Shown here piece by piece: positions 1-7,811 of a stretch of 33,960 bases of DNA. The position numbers and the translations under genes were made by a program. Positions within the stretch are counted from its first letter, which is position 1. Every line of letters starts with the position of its first letter. The DNA is from a virus. The DNA is taken from positions 1 through 33,960 of IMG/VR virus record IMGVR_UViG_3300017917_003928. One strand, 5' to 3'. The notes below the pieces were generated by a model. The model was not told where the DNA came from and ran no database searches. It worked only from the letters and a program-made list of their open reading frames with translations.

Positions 1-1
1 A

Positions 2-835
2 GAAACCTGCCCCGATTGCGGTGGTCCAATGTTCAGTGAACTGCTGCAGGATGCCAAAAAAGACGCCTGCTACTACAAAGTCAAGAGCCGTTACAAAGTA
101 TGGCCGTCGGCATATGCATCGGGTGCCTTGGTTCAGTGCCGTAAAAAAGGCGCCAAGAACTGGGGCAGCAAGAACGAAGGTGTCGATGAAGGCTCCAAAG
201 GCGCTCTATGGAGAGTAGAGCGCACAGGCAGCGGACATGGCGTAAGATACTATGTTGTCAAAGGTTACAACAAAGACGCAAAGGCCTGGACCGATCAGCG
301 TGGCATTGGTGACTTTGCAACACAAGACCGAGCACAACAAAAGGCCGACGAACTAAATGGCAACCACGGTGTGGAAGAAAACTTCGACGACGGTAAAAAG
401 CCTGGACGCAAAGGTTTAGCCAAACGCATGGGTGTGCCTACAAAGGCCAGTGTGAGCACACTGAGAAAAATAGCCAAGAACAGCAGCGGAGAAAAACAAC
501 GCATGGCACACTGGATGGCCAACATGAAAGCTGGTCGTCAGAAAAACGAAGATCAACAAGAGCAGGAAAAATCGCCCATGGCACACAGACTGACCCAACT
601 GCAAACTTTGAATCAAGGCCTGGAGGAAATGCTGAACAACATGCGCGGTCGTAAACCAACAGTTGAGGCCAGCAAAAAGTCAGTAGAGCCGCCCGAAGCT
701 GACTACGATGACAAATATCAAGCCATGGTACAGCGTGTGGGGCAAAAAGCCCGAGAGCAAGAAAAGCGCAAGCCGGTTGATGTCAAAGATCTGGCTCGAC
801 GCATGGCTGCTGTGAAACTCCGAGACGAAAAATGA
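2..835 (+). CDS. Conserved T4-like phage protein, 5' end outside window
   Basis: The reading frame is open to the left edge of the window, and the codons before the first ATG (position 29) encode a Cys-Pro-Asp-Cys pair typical of a small zinc ribbon, so the gene very likely starts upstream. Counting from that ATG, residues 14-46 contain a KVWPSAYASGALVQCRKKG-type block with the following NWG; I recognise this block from T4-like cyanophage proteins of unknown function. Residues 72-113 form a second small domain. Residues 122-170 are a basic module (GLAKRMGV, then LRKIAKNSSGEKQRMAHW) that also recurs in such phages. The rest is charged and probably coiled or disordered. No enzymatic motif is seen. 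A DNA-binding or virion-associated role is a guess. The stop overlaps the next small ORF by ATGA. Confidence 0.75.
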   Translation, partial: ETCPDCGGPMFSELLQDAKKDACYYKVKSRYKVWPSAYASGALVQCRKKGAKNWGSKNEGVDEGSKGALWRVERTGSGHGVRYYVVKGYNKDAKAWTDQRGIGDFATQDRAQQKADELNGNHGVEENFDDGKKPGRKGLAKRMGVPTKASVSTLRKIAKNSSGEKQRMAHWMANMKAGRQKNEDQQEQEKSPMAHRLTQLQTLNQGLEEMLNNMRGRKPTVEASKKSVEPPEADYDDKYQAMVQRVGQKAREQEKRKPVDVKDLARRMAAVKLRDEK

Positions 836-903
836 ACGAGTATCCAGTGTATCCCGAAGATGACGGTTACGACAGACCCTGTAACCCTTACAGTCCAGTA
901 TGA
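832..903 (+). CDS. Tiny translationally coupled ORF, 23 aa
   Basis: This short frame begins with an ATG in an ATGA overlap with the upstream stop and ends in another ATGA overlap with the methyltransferase start at 900. The peptide is acidic and rich in Tyr and Pro (it begins MNEYPVYPEDDGYDRP). It fills the gap between two genes exactly, which suggests a translated peptide or a ribosome-relay element that couples the two neighbours. No family is recognised. Chance occurrence of a 24-codon open frame is quite possible, but the double ATGA junction is the same arrangement used by certain genes in this window. Confidence 0.4.
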   Translation: MNEYPVYPEDDGYDRPCNPYSPV

Positions 904-1481
904 AACTGCGAGACATTGAACCCCTAGATGAATCCAGTGGTTACAGTCTACAGGGCAGCTTCACACGAGATCTCACAGCCAGCAAGGTTTGGTTGATACA
1001 ACAACTGGCTCGAATCGCTCCCCAATTGGGCACAGTATACATTCTGGGATCGTGGTTTGGCAACCTTTCCTTGTACATGCATCTTGATCCAGAGGTTCAA
1101 GCACAAAAAATCGTCAACGTAGACATTGAACCCCGATGGCTCAAGCAAAGTCAACGCATGTTGCATCACATTGGCGCTGACAATGTCGAACACATGCTGG
1201 CCGACGCCAACGACCTTGACTACCGACAATTAGGCCCAGACGGTGCGGTAATCAATACCAGTCTCAACAACATTCAAGGTGTTGATTGGTTCACAGCCAT
1301 CCCCGATGGAACATTGGTAGTGTTACAAGGCAGAGACAACGATTCCGAAAATTTTCCTTACACAAGCACACAGCAAATACTAGACCGTTATCCCATGAGT
1401 GAAGTGCTGTATCAAGGTAGCTTGAATTTACAAGATCCAGAAACTGACTATACCAGGTACATGGTGATCGGACGAAAATGA
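900..1481 (+). CDS. SAM-dependent methyltransferase-like protein
   Basis: This 193-residue protein has a Rossmann-like pattern. A strand ending in a GSWFG turn (residues 50-54) occupies the position of class I methyltransferase motif I. It is followed by VNVDIEP with an acidic residue at 75 and an AD pair at 101-102. Residues 118-121 (INTS) resemble the motif IV region of small T4-like phage methyltransferases. The substrate is unknown; protein, nucleic acid or a small molecule are all open. The N-terminus, MKLRDIEPLDESS, resembles phage capsid-targeting leaders with an LxE site. The start overlaps the preceding 23-codon ORF and the end overlaps the desaturase gene by ATGA, so the group is probably co-translated. 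The glycine motif is not canonical, so activity is not assured. Confidence 0.6.
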   Translation: MKLRDIEPLDESSGYSLQGSFTRDLTASKVWLIQQLARIAPQLGTVYILGSWFGNLSLYMHLDPEVQAQKIVNVDIEPRWLKQSQRMLHHIGADNVEHMLADANDLDYRQLGPDGAVINTSLNNIQGVDWFTAIPDGTLVVLQGRDNDSENFPYTSTQQILDRYPMSEVLYQGSLNLQDPETDYTRYMVIGRK

Positions 1482-2194
1482 TCGAACTGGCGTATCTATT
1501 GATCGCAACACATATCACTATTGTATGTGTAACAGTTTATCTTCATCGCGGACAAGCTCACCGAGGTCTAATTTTCCATCCTGTCCTGGAACACTTTATG
1601 CGAGCCTGGCTGTGGTTGACCACAGGCATGATAACTCGTCAATGGGTTGCCATACATCGCAAGCATCACAGATACTGCGAAACTGCTGAGGACCCACACA
1701 GTCCAATCACACGCGGGTTGTGGACTGTATTATTCAAAGGAGCATTGTTGTATCATGAAGCGTCAAAAGATTCGGCTATGGTTGATTCATACGGTCGTGG
1801 CACTCCTGATGATTGGGTGGAGCGCAACCTATACTCTGCTCACTCCCGACTTGGCATTGGCATTCTCTTTGTGTTCAACATCATCGTCTTTGGGTGGATG
1901 GGTGCCTTGATCTGGGGCATTCAAATGATCTGGATTCCGTTCTGGGCTGCAGGCGTGATCAATGGCCTGGGTCATTGGTGGGGGTATCGCAATGGAGAAA
2001 CTCGCGACAACAGTAGAAATATTAGTCCTTGGGGCATTATTATTGGCGGCGAATGCCTTCATAATAACCATCATTTGGATCCTGCTAACCCTAAACTGAG
2101 TCGGCGCTGGTGGGAATTTGACATAGGTTGGTTTTACATAAAATTGTTTGAAGCTTTGGGCCTGTTGCAGCTGAGAAACGCACAAAAGGAATAA
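1478..2194 (+). CDS. Membrane fatty-acid desaturase (delta-9 type)
   Basis: The 238-residue protein carries the three histidine boxes of integral-membrane acyl desaturases: HRGQAH at 23-28, HRKHH at 60-64 and HNNHH at 195-199, with an extra His at 166 before the last helix pair. These bind the di-iron centre that introduces a double bond in acyl chains of acyl-CoA or membrane lipid. Hydrophobic segments near 4-22, 37-52, 124-142 and 145-165 fit the usual four-helix topology. It is shorter than typical bacterial desaturases (about 300 residues) but all metal ligands are present. It overlaps the upstream methyltransferase-like gene by ATGA. Desaturases are known in some aquatic T4-like phages. 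Here it could keep the host membrane fluid during infection, which is inference. Confidence 0.9.
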   Translation: MIELAYLLIATHITIVCVTVYLHRGQAHRGLIFHPVLEHFMRAWLWLTTGMITRQWVAIHRKHHRYCETAEDPHSPITRGLWTVLFKGALLYHEASKDSAMVDSYGRGTPDDWVERNLYSAHSRLGIGILFVFNIIVFGWMGALIWGIQMIWIPFWAAGVINGLGHWWGYRNGETRDNSRNISPWGIIIGGECLHNNHHLDPANPKLSRRWWEFDIGWFYIKLFEALGLLQLRNAQKE

Positions 2195-2198
2195 TACA

Positions 2199-2510
2199 AT
2201 GAAAAAGATTTTGATTGCTGTGTTGTTTGCTGCAATGTCAACACCCATTGTTGCACAAAACAAAAATTCTGATTTTGAAGTGCTGTCCAAGGAAGTGGTC
2301 TGTGCTTCCATGTCTACTGTTTTGGAAATTTTAAAACATCCCAGAGTAGACGAAAAGCCCATTTGGATAGGCAAAGAACAAGACAAAAGCAATCTTGTTC
2401 TATTGCTCAATGCCAAAACCAATTCTTGGACAGTGATACAGTATTATCGAGATTTTGCCTGTGTTTTGGGCATGGGTGAGCAATCAGAAATGTTTGCACC
2501 AAAAAGATAA
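2199..2510 (+). CDS. Small secreted (periplasmic) protein
   Basis: This 103-residue protein begins with a classical Sec signal peptide, MKKILIAVLFAAMSTPIVAQ, with likely cleavage after VAQ or VA. The mature part is about 83 residues and contains two cysteines (in VVCAS and FACVLG) that could form one disulfide in the periplasm. It has a WTVIQYY segment before the second Cys; similar small exported proteins with a W-T...AC-V-L-G-x-G ending occur in aquatic T4-like phages, but no function is known to me. An AAGGA ribosome-binding site lies 8 nt before the ATG. It is the last gene before a structured intergenic region. Confidence 0.75.
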   Translation: MKKILIAVLFAAMSTPIVAQNKNSDFEVLSKEVVCASMSTVLEILKHPRVDEKPIWIGKEQDKSNLVLLLNAKTNSWTVIQYYRDFACVLGMGEQSEMFAPKR

Positions 2511-2524
2511 AATGACATCAAAGA

Positions 2525-2573
2525 ACTCGCCTTAGGACCGAGTGCGCGGCTGCTGCGCTACGAATAGGATTCG
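2525..2573 (+). other. Intergenic run of three short hairpins
   Basis: Three consecutive inverted repeats sit between the secreted-protein gene and the promoter at 2609. ACTCG (2525-2529) pairs with CGAGT (2539-2543); GCGC (2544-2547) pairs with GCGC (2555-2558); CGAAT (2561-2565) pairs with ATTCG (2569-2573). GAACT at 2523-2527 could alternatively pair with AGTTC at 2584-2588 to close a multibranch fold. There is no T run, so it is not a textbook intrinsic terminator. It may be an mRNA 3' end stabiliser or a small RNA. Confidence 0.3.
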
Positions 2574-2608
2574 CTACCCATTTAGTTCGTTCAAGTGAGC
2601 AAATTAAT

Positions 2609-2637
2609 TTGACTTTCTCTGCAACTGCACATATAAT
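2609..2637 (+). promoter_or_regulatory. Sigma70-type promoter upstream of the dsbA-like gene
   Basis: TTGACT (2609-2614) and a perfect TATAAT (2632-2637) are separated by 17 bp. Transcription would start near 2644, giving a short leader with an AGGAG ribosome-binding site at 2646-2650 before the ATG at 2659. It should be read by unmodified host RNA polymerase, so the dsbA-like/clpP unit is probably expressed early. Confidence 0.85.
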
Positions 2638-2658
2638 ACAGTTTTAGGAGATTGCTCT

Positions 2659-2919
2659 ATGTCAACCAAAACATTCAACGGCGAACAGAAACTCAAACTT
2701 ACCCAAATCATCAACGAAGGCATGGCAGTGATGCACGAGATTGATACTCTGCAGGGTGGACTCAACGACACTATCAAAGCTGTGGCCGAAGAGCTGGAGG
2801 TCAAGCCAGCCATTTTGAAGAAAGCCATCAAACTGGCACACAAAGCCGAATTTGGCAAAGAAAAACAGGACCACGAAACCCTGGAAACCATTCTAGAAAC
2901 TGTTGGTAAAACTCTGTAA
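2659..2919 (+). CDS. dsbA: DsbA-like dsDNA-binding protein (late transcription)
   Basis: This 86-residue, mostly helical, charged protein has the size and helix pattern of the T4 DsbA family, small double-stranded-DNA-binding proteins that help late transcription. The N-terminal helix carries [20 protein letters not shown]. The central part ([21 protein letters not shown]) resembles the T4 DsbA segment in which an acidic 'DELGV' block precedes a basic helix. The acidic tail ends in LETVGKTL. It has its own strong promoter at 2609 and an AGGAG site 8 nt before the ATG. It precedes clpP by 8 nt. The assignment rests on length and pattern memory, not on a catalytic motif, so a different small helical DNA-binding protein is possible. 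Confidence 0.65.
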   Translation: MSTKTFNGEQKLKLTQIINEGMAVMHEIDTLQGGLNDTIKAVAEELEVKPAILKKAIKLAHKAEFGKEKQDHETLETILETVGKTL

Positions 2920-2927
2920 AGGCAACT

Positions 2928-3521
2928 ATGGCACTGGTACCCATTGTGCTGGAACAAACCAGCAAAGGCGAACGCAGTTATGATATCTATAGCCGACTGT
3001 TACGAGATCGTGTGATCTTGTTAGAAGGCGAAGTGCACGATCAAATGGCCAATTTGATTGTGGCACAGATGCTGTATCTTGAAAGCGAAGACTCCCAGCG
3101 CGACATTTACATGTACATCAACAGCCCCGGCGGCTCTGTCACTGCTGGTATGGCCATCTATGATACCATGCAATTTATCCGGCCCGATGTGCAGACCATT
3201 GTAATGGGACAGGCTTGCTCAATGGGCAGTTTGCTGGCTCAAGCTGGTGCTCGAGGCAAGCGCAAAATGTTGCCCAATGCTCGACACATGATTCACCAAC
3301 CCTCGGGTGGTGCTCGTGGCATGCAGAGTGACATTGAAATTTCATACAAAGAAATCACTTACTTGAAAAAGCGATTGACCGAGATCTATGTTCACCACAA
3401 TTCCGCAGGCAAAACCTACGAAGAATTTGAGCGTGACATGGACCGTGACAAATTTATGAGCGCTCAGGAAGCACTGGATTACGGACTGATTGATCAGATC
3501 ATAACCAAGCGGGAATTCTAA
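2928..3521 (+). CDS. clpP: ClpP serine protease subunit
   Basis: The protein is 197 residues and closely follows bacterial ClpP along its length, from [20 protein letters not shown] onward. The catalytic triad is visible: Ser98 in GQACSMGS, His123 in MIHQPSGG, and Asp174 in the MDRDKF segment, with a two-residue insertion before the last relative to E. coli ClpP. The oxyanion loop [10 protein letters not shown] (65-74) is intact. It begins at the mature N-terminus, so it lacks a propeptide. ClpP forms a tetradecameric barrel fed by ClpX or ClpA; no unfoldase is in the window, so it would have to use a host or other phage partner. ClpP homologues are known from several aquatic phages. It lies in the promoter 2609 unit and could act in capsid maturation or in redirecting host proteolysis. 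Confidence 0.95.
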   Translation: MALVPIVLEQTSKGERSYDIYSRLLRDRVILLEGEVHDQMANLIVAQMLYLESEDSQRDIYMYINSPGGSVTAGMAIYDTMQFIRPDVQTIVMGQACSMGSLLAQAGARGKRKMLPNARHMIHQPSGGARGMQSDIEISYKEITYLKKRLTEIYVHHNSAGKTYEEFERDMDRDKFMSAQEALDYGLIDQIITKREF

Positions 3522-4085
3522 TTGCAAGCAGTTGTAATATCTCCAGGCAGAACTGGTTCTTTATTAATTTACAGAAATTTAGTAGGCTACGGTATTAATA
3601 CTGTACACACGCACGATCCTATGTACTATCCCAATGACACAGAGTGTGTTTGTTTTGTCAGTCGGCGTCGTAATACTTTGGCCAGTATAGCAAGCACGTT
3701 GATAGGTACAAGAACTAATGAATACTCTGTGTATACCAATCAACCAATGGAAAAGTTTCGAATTATCAAAGAAGAATTTGTAAATTGTTTTTGGTTTTAT
3801 AAGTGTTTTTACCATGCAATTGATCATGCAAACTTTTCCAAAGTAATCGATGTATGGTACGAATCGATGATAGACGATCCTAAATATCTATTTGGTTTGA
3901 TGGGTATAGATCGAGACATGAGATATGACTCAACACCGTCACCATACAAATATCAAGAGCTTGTGGTCAATATCGACGAATGTTGTCAATGGTTGGATTT
4001 TCTTGAAAAACAGCCTGTTACTGAAACTTTGATTCAAAATTTCAAATCTAATATAAAATCTGATCTACAATCTATTCAACAATAA
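3522..4085 (+). CDS. Sulfotransferase-like P-loop protein
   Basis: The 187-residue protein starts with TTG directly after the clpP stop; no in-frame ATG occurs until about residue 34, which would remove the nucleotide-binding loop, so the TTG start is preferred. PGRTGS at residues 8-13 matches the 5'-phosphosulfate-binding loop of PAPS-dependent sulfotransferases. VSRRRNTLASIAS (46-58) resembles the 3'-phosphate-binding segment (RxxxxxxxS). The family moves sulfate from PAPS to sugars, lipids or small molecules, but the acceptor cannot be predicted. It is the first of three such P-loop proteins in the window (also 8531 and 11998). Its codon use looks more AT-rich than clpP, which may indicate separate acquisition. 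Confidence 0.6.
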   Translation: MQAVVISPGRTGSLLIYRNLVGYGINTVHTHDPMYYPNDTECVCFVSRRRNTLASIASTLIGTRTNEYSVYTNQPMEKFRIIKEEFVNCFWFYKCFYHAIDHANFSKVIDVWYESMIDDPKYLFGLMGIDRDMRYDSTPSPYKYQELVVNIDECCQWLDFLEKQPVTETLIQNFKSNIKSDLQSIQQ

Positions 4086-4088
4086 ATA
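4081..4088 (+). promoter_or_regulatory. Possible T4-type late promoter octamer
   Basis: AATAAATA lies about 60 nt upstream of the polymerase ATG at 4149 and differs in one base from the T4 late consensus TATAAATA. It overlaps the stop of the previous gene. Short AT-rich motifs occur by chance in this sequence, so support is weak. Confidence 0.25.
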
Positions 4089-4148
4089 TCTTTGTCTCGC
4101 CCACAACACGGGCATGTATCAAGGCAGTCCAGCCACAATTGGAGAAAA

Positions 4149-6809
4149 ATGAGTTACATAGACGCACTATTTGATCGTGAACACGATCGCATTCATGTAG
4201 TAGAACGCCGAGATGGTGTTCGCCGGTATCAAGAGTTTCCCGCAAACTATATTTTCTACTACGATGACCCGCGAGGAAAATTCCGCAGTATCTATGGTAA
4301 CCCAGTATCAAGATTTTCCACACGGAACAACAAAGAATTTCGCAAAGAAATCCGCATTCAAAGCGGTAAGCAACTGTACGAATCAGACATCAATCCTATC
4401 TTTCGCTGTTTGGAAGAAAACTACAAAGGGGCAGATGCTCCGCGTTTGAACACAGCATTTTTTGACATTGAGGTCGACTTTGATCCCGAGAAGGGTTATA
4501 GCAAGCCCGAAGACCCTTTCAACAAGATTACAGCTATTTCTGTGTATCTAGACTGGCTGGACCAACTGGTCACGCTGGCCTTGCCACCCAAGCATATGAG
4601 CTGGGATACAGCACAAGAAATTGCAGGGGAATTTGAAAACTGTATTTTGTTTGAGCGTGAGGAAGACATGTTAAATGCTTTCTTGGACCTCATCGACGAT
4701 GCAGACGCACTGTCGGGTTGGAACTCAGAAGGCTTTGACATTCCCTACACTGTGATGCGAATCACCAGAGTGCTCAGCAAAGACGATACACGACGTTTTT
4801 GTCTCTGGGGACAATTGCCCAAACAGCGTACCTTTGAAAGATTTGGTGCAGAAAACATTACATTTGACTTGATTGGTCGAGTGCACATGGACTATATGCA
4901 GTTGTACCGCAAGTACACATACGAAGAACGCCATAGTTACAGCTTGGATGCTATTCTTGAATACGAAGGACTGGAAGGCAAAACCAAGTTCGAAGGTACG
5001 CTAGATCAACTGTACAATCAAAATTTTAAAACATTTATTGAATACAACAGACAAGACGTTAATGGGTTGGCCAATATTGACAAGAAGCTGAGATTCTTGG
5101 ATCTAGCCAACACACTGGCACATGAAAACACTGTGTTGCTGCAGACCACCATGGGTGCAGTGGCAGTGACTGAGCAGGCCATTATTAATGAAGCTCATGA
5201 ACGTGGCATGGTTGTTCCCAATAGAAAAGAAAGGTTAACAGATGAAGACACGCAAGCCGCAGGCGCCTATGTTGCTTACCCCAAAAAAGGAATCCACGAA
5301 TACGTTGGCTCCATCGACATCAACTCGTTGTATCCCTCGACTATTCGTGCCCTCAACATGGGTCCAGAAACCATCATCGGACAACTCCGGCCGGTAATGA
5401 CCGATAGGTTGATTCGAGAACGCATGGCATCAGGTGCCAGCTTTGCAGCAGCCTGGGAAGGATTGTTTGCTACACTGGAATACACAGCAGTGATGGAACA
5501 ACAGCGCGGCACAGAAATCACTGTGGACTGGGAAGGTGGCGAAGAATCAGTGCATTCAGCCGCAGAAATTTGGCAGCTGATTTTTGACAGCAATCATCCT
5601 TGGACACTGAGTGCTAACGGTACAATCTTCACTTATGACCGCGAAGGTGTTGTGCCTGGCTTATTGAAACGTTGGTATGCTGAACGCAAAGAAATGCAAA
5701 AGAAACTCAAAGAGTGCACCAACAAAGCCGACGAAGAATACTGGGACAAGCGTCAGTTGGTCAAGAAGATTAACTTGAACAGTTTGTACGGTGCTATTCT
5801 CAATCCTGGCTGTAGATTCTTTGACAAACGCATTGGACAGTCGACCACACTCACAGGTCGCAGCATTGCCAAACACATGGATGCGTATGTAAATGAATGC
5901 ATCACTGGCAAATATGATCATGTGGGAGAAACTATTATCTATGGGGATACAGATTCTTGTTACTTTTCAGCTTGGCCTGTGTTGAAAAAAGAAGTAGAGG
6001 CTGGGCGCATGACCTGGAGCAAAGAAATTGCCATCCAACTTTACGATTCGATTGCAGAGCAAGTTAACATAAGTTTTCCGGGGTTTATGGAACAGGCATT
6101 CCATTGTCCCAGAGACATGGGCGCAGTGATCAAAGGTGGACGAGAGGTTGTGGCCAGCAAAGGTTTGTTCATTACCAAGAAGCGATACGCTGTAATGATC
6201 ATTGACAAAGAAGGCAAACGCACTGATGTGGATGGCAAGCCCGGCAAGGTCAAAGCCATGGGCCTGGATCTCAAACGCAGTGACACCCCTAAGGTAATTC
6301 AAGACTTCTTGAGTGAAATTTTAAACGATGTTCTAGTGGGTGTGAGCCGCGACGACATTGTGGAAAAAATCAGAAACTTCAAGTACGCTTTCAAGGATCG
6401 TCCAGGTTGGGAAAAAGGTTCACCCAAGCGTGTCAACAACCTGACCATGTACGGCGCCAAGGAACAGCGAGAAGGCAAAGCCAACATGCCTGGTCATGTG
6501 CGAGCTGCGCTAAACTGGAATACTCTGCGCCGAATGAACAGTGACAACTACAGCATGCAGATAGTAGACGGTATGAAAACCATTGTATGCAAGCTCAAAG
6601 ACAACGCACTGGGTTGGACCAGTATTGGTTATCCCACAGACGAAATGCATTTGCCGCAATGGTTCCGAGAACTACCGTTTGACGATGCTGCCATGGAGGC
6701 CACTGTGATTGACGGCAAAGTAGACAACTTGTTGGGTGTGTTGGATTGGGATCTCACATCAGCCACCAACACAGACAACACATTTACTTCACTGTTTGAA
6801 TTTTCATGA
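4149..6809 (+). CDS. 43: Family B replicative DNA polymerase (gp43-like)
   Basis: I take the ATG at 4149 (886 residues) because a GGAGA site sits immediately upstream; the frame is open to a TTG at 4092 but that leader is not polymerase-like. Proofreading exonuclease motifs are present: Exo I FFDIEVDFD near 103-111, Exo II SGWNSEGFDIP near 189, and Exo III YNRQDVNGL near 299. Polymerase motif A (DINSLYPS) starts near 390, motif B (KKINLNSLYGA) near 539 and motif C (YGDTDS) near 598. A KKRYA segment (near 676) contacts the primer in this family. All catalytic Asp residues are present, so the enzyme should be active for synthesis and proofreading. Length matches T4 gp43 (898). The C-terminal tail (TSLFEFS) fits a clamp-binding peptide. 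The next gene starts inside its end (ATGA). Confidence 0.98.
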   Translation: MSYIDALFDREHDRIHVVERRDGVRRYQEFPANYIFYYDDPRGKFRSIYGNPVSRFSTRNNKEFRKEIRIQSGKQLYESDINPIFRCLEENYKGADAPRLNTAFFDIEVDFDPEKGYSKPEDPFNKITAISVYLDWLDQLVTLALPPKHMSWDTAQEIAGEFENCILFEREEDMLNAFLDLIDDADALSGWNSEGFDIPYTVMRITRVLSKDDTRRFCLWGQLPKQRTFERFGAENITFDLIGRVHMDYMQLYRKYTYEERHSYSLDAILEYEGLEGKTKFEGTLDQLYNQNFKTFIEYNRQDVNGLANIDKKLRFLDLANTLAHENTVLLQTTMGAVAVTEQAIINEAHERGMVVPNRKERLTDEDTQAAGAYVAYPKKGIHEYVGSIDINSLYPSTIRALNMGPETIIGQLRPVMTDRLIRERMASGASFAAAWEGLFATLEYTAVMEQQRGTEITVDWEGGEESVHSAAEIWQLIFDSNHPWTLSANGTIFTYDREGVVPGLLKRWYAERKEMQKKLKECTNKADEEYWDKRQLVKKINLNSLYGAILNPGCRFFDKRIGQSTTLTGRSIAKHMDAYVNECITGKYDHVGETIIYGDTDSCYFSAWPVLKKEVEAGRMTWSKEIAIQLYDSIAEQVNISFPGFMEQAFHCPRDMGAVIKGGREVVASKGLFITKKRYAVMIIDKEGKRTDVDGKPGKVKAMGLDLKRSDTPKVIQDFLSEILNDVLVGVSRDDIVEKIRNFKYAFKDRPGWEKGSPKRVNNLTMYGAKEQREGKANMPGHVRAALNWNTLRRMNSDNYSMQIVDGMKTIVCKLKDNALGWTSIGYPTDEMHLPQWFRELPFDDAAMEATVIDGKVDNLLGVLDWDLTSATNTDNTFTSLFEFS

Positions 6810-7750
6810 AACTCAGCGAACTTGTTGCTTATCGAAACACACTGAATCGTTTGACCACAGACGAGGCAGTAAACAAGGCTGACTTTGAAATCAACAAGAT
6901 CAAGCATCTGGTCAGCAGCAAAGATTTAGACCCTGACATTTTTAAACAGCGTCTAGACCACTGTCATACTGCCATACAACAAAGTTTTAAACAATTTGAT
7001 GAAGTAGTCAAACAAATACATGTTTCAATTGAACAGCAGATCAAGCTCAAAGATGAATACTGGCGTCAAGAAAGTTTAAGATTGTATGATCAAGAGATGG
7101 TGCACGACACACCCGAACACATACTCAGTCGTAGACCCACACTCAGCAATGAACACATAGAAATCATACGAGCAAGAATCAAGAATTGCAGCAACAATCA
7201 ACATGCCAGCATGATTATTAGACCTGGCACAGAACTCTACATCAATGACATGGTCAGTTTTGATCCTTTGTATCTTGTTGATGAGCATCAGGATCTGTTG
7301 TTTCCTTGCATGATCGGCTTTCCAGATCAGTATCGCAGACGACTGAGACCCTATGTGGTCAATGAGCGCGAATCCTCGCCAATTTTTGAGCAGTTGCCCG
7401 ATGGCCAGTTTGCGGTATGCTTGGCCTATAATTTTTTCAACTTCAAACCACTAGAGGTCATCGAGAGATATCTGTCAGAAATTTATAACAAATTGAAACC
7501 CGGCGGCCGTGTGCTGATGACTTTCAATGACTGCGACAACGAAAAAGCAGTGCGTCTGGCCGAAAGTTACTATGCTTGTTATACTCCCGGCAAAGATGTT
7601 CGTGCTATAGCCCAGCGTCTGGGTTATGAAATCTATTTTATTTGGAATGACAACACACCGCAGACCTGGATCGAGCTGCTTAAACCGGGCACATTGACCA
7701 GTCTGCGCGGCGGCCAGGCCTTGGCCAAGGTTGTTCATCTTCCAAAATAA
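6806..7750 (+). CDS. Coiled-coil plus methyltransferase-like C-terminal domain
   Basis: This 314-residue protein has two parts. Residues 1-110 are highly charged and predicted to form long helices (for example KQFDEVVKQIHVSIEQQIKLK). The C-terminal half contains a segment typical of class I methyltransferases, with an LKPGGRVLMTFNDCD block near residues 230-244. This corresponds to the 'PGG' strand after motif III, preceded by a helix and followed by SYYACYTPGKD. A clear glycine-rich motif I is missing; PGTELYIND near 136-144 sits at about the right place but is degenerate. The gene overlaps the polymerase by ATGA and precedes the clamp, so it is expressed with the replication genes. It may modify DNA or protein, or may be a structural relic of the fold. 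Confidence 0.6.
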   Translation: MKLSELVAYRNTLNRLTTDEAVNKADFEINKIKHLVSSKDLDPDIFKQRLDHCHTAIQQSFKQFDEVVKQIHVSIEQQIKLKDEYWRQESLRLYDQEMVHDTPEHILSRRPTLSNEHIEIIRARIKNCSNNQHASMIIRPGTELYINDMVSFDPLYLVDEHQDLLFPCMIGFPDQYRRRLRPYVVNERESSPIFEQLPDGQFAVCLAYNFFNFKPLEVIERYLSEIYNKLKPGGRVLMTFNDCDNEKAVRLAESYYACYTPGKDVRAIAQRLGYEIYFIWNDNTPQTWIELLKPGTLTSLRGGQALAKVVHLPK

Positions 7751-7773
7751 AATCTTCAAAACCATTGAAAAAT

Positions 7774-7781
7774 CTAAATAA
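7774..7781 (+). promoter_or_regulatory. Possible T4-type late/middle promoter octamer before the clamp gene
   Basis: CTAAATAA lies about 30 nt upstream of the clamp ATG, in the only gap in this part of the replication block. It resembles the CTAAATA variants of the T4 late motif. A transcript from it would include the AGGAG site at 7801-7805. Only similarity supports it. Confidence 0.3.
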
Positions 7782-7811
7782 AACCTGTAAACTATCTATT
7801 AGGAGAACATT

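Noticed and set aside
21-218. Alternative + strand frame at 21-218
   Set aside because: It overlaps the conserved phage protein in another frame and encodes a low-complexity basic peptide; a shadow frame.
4092-4148. N-terminal extension of DNA polymerase from a TTG at 4092
   Set aside because: No ribosome site before it and a basic, non-polymerase-like leader; the ATG at 4149 has GGAGA directly upstream.
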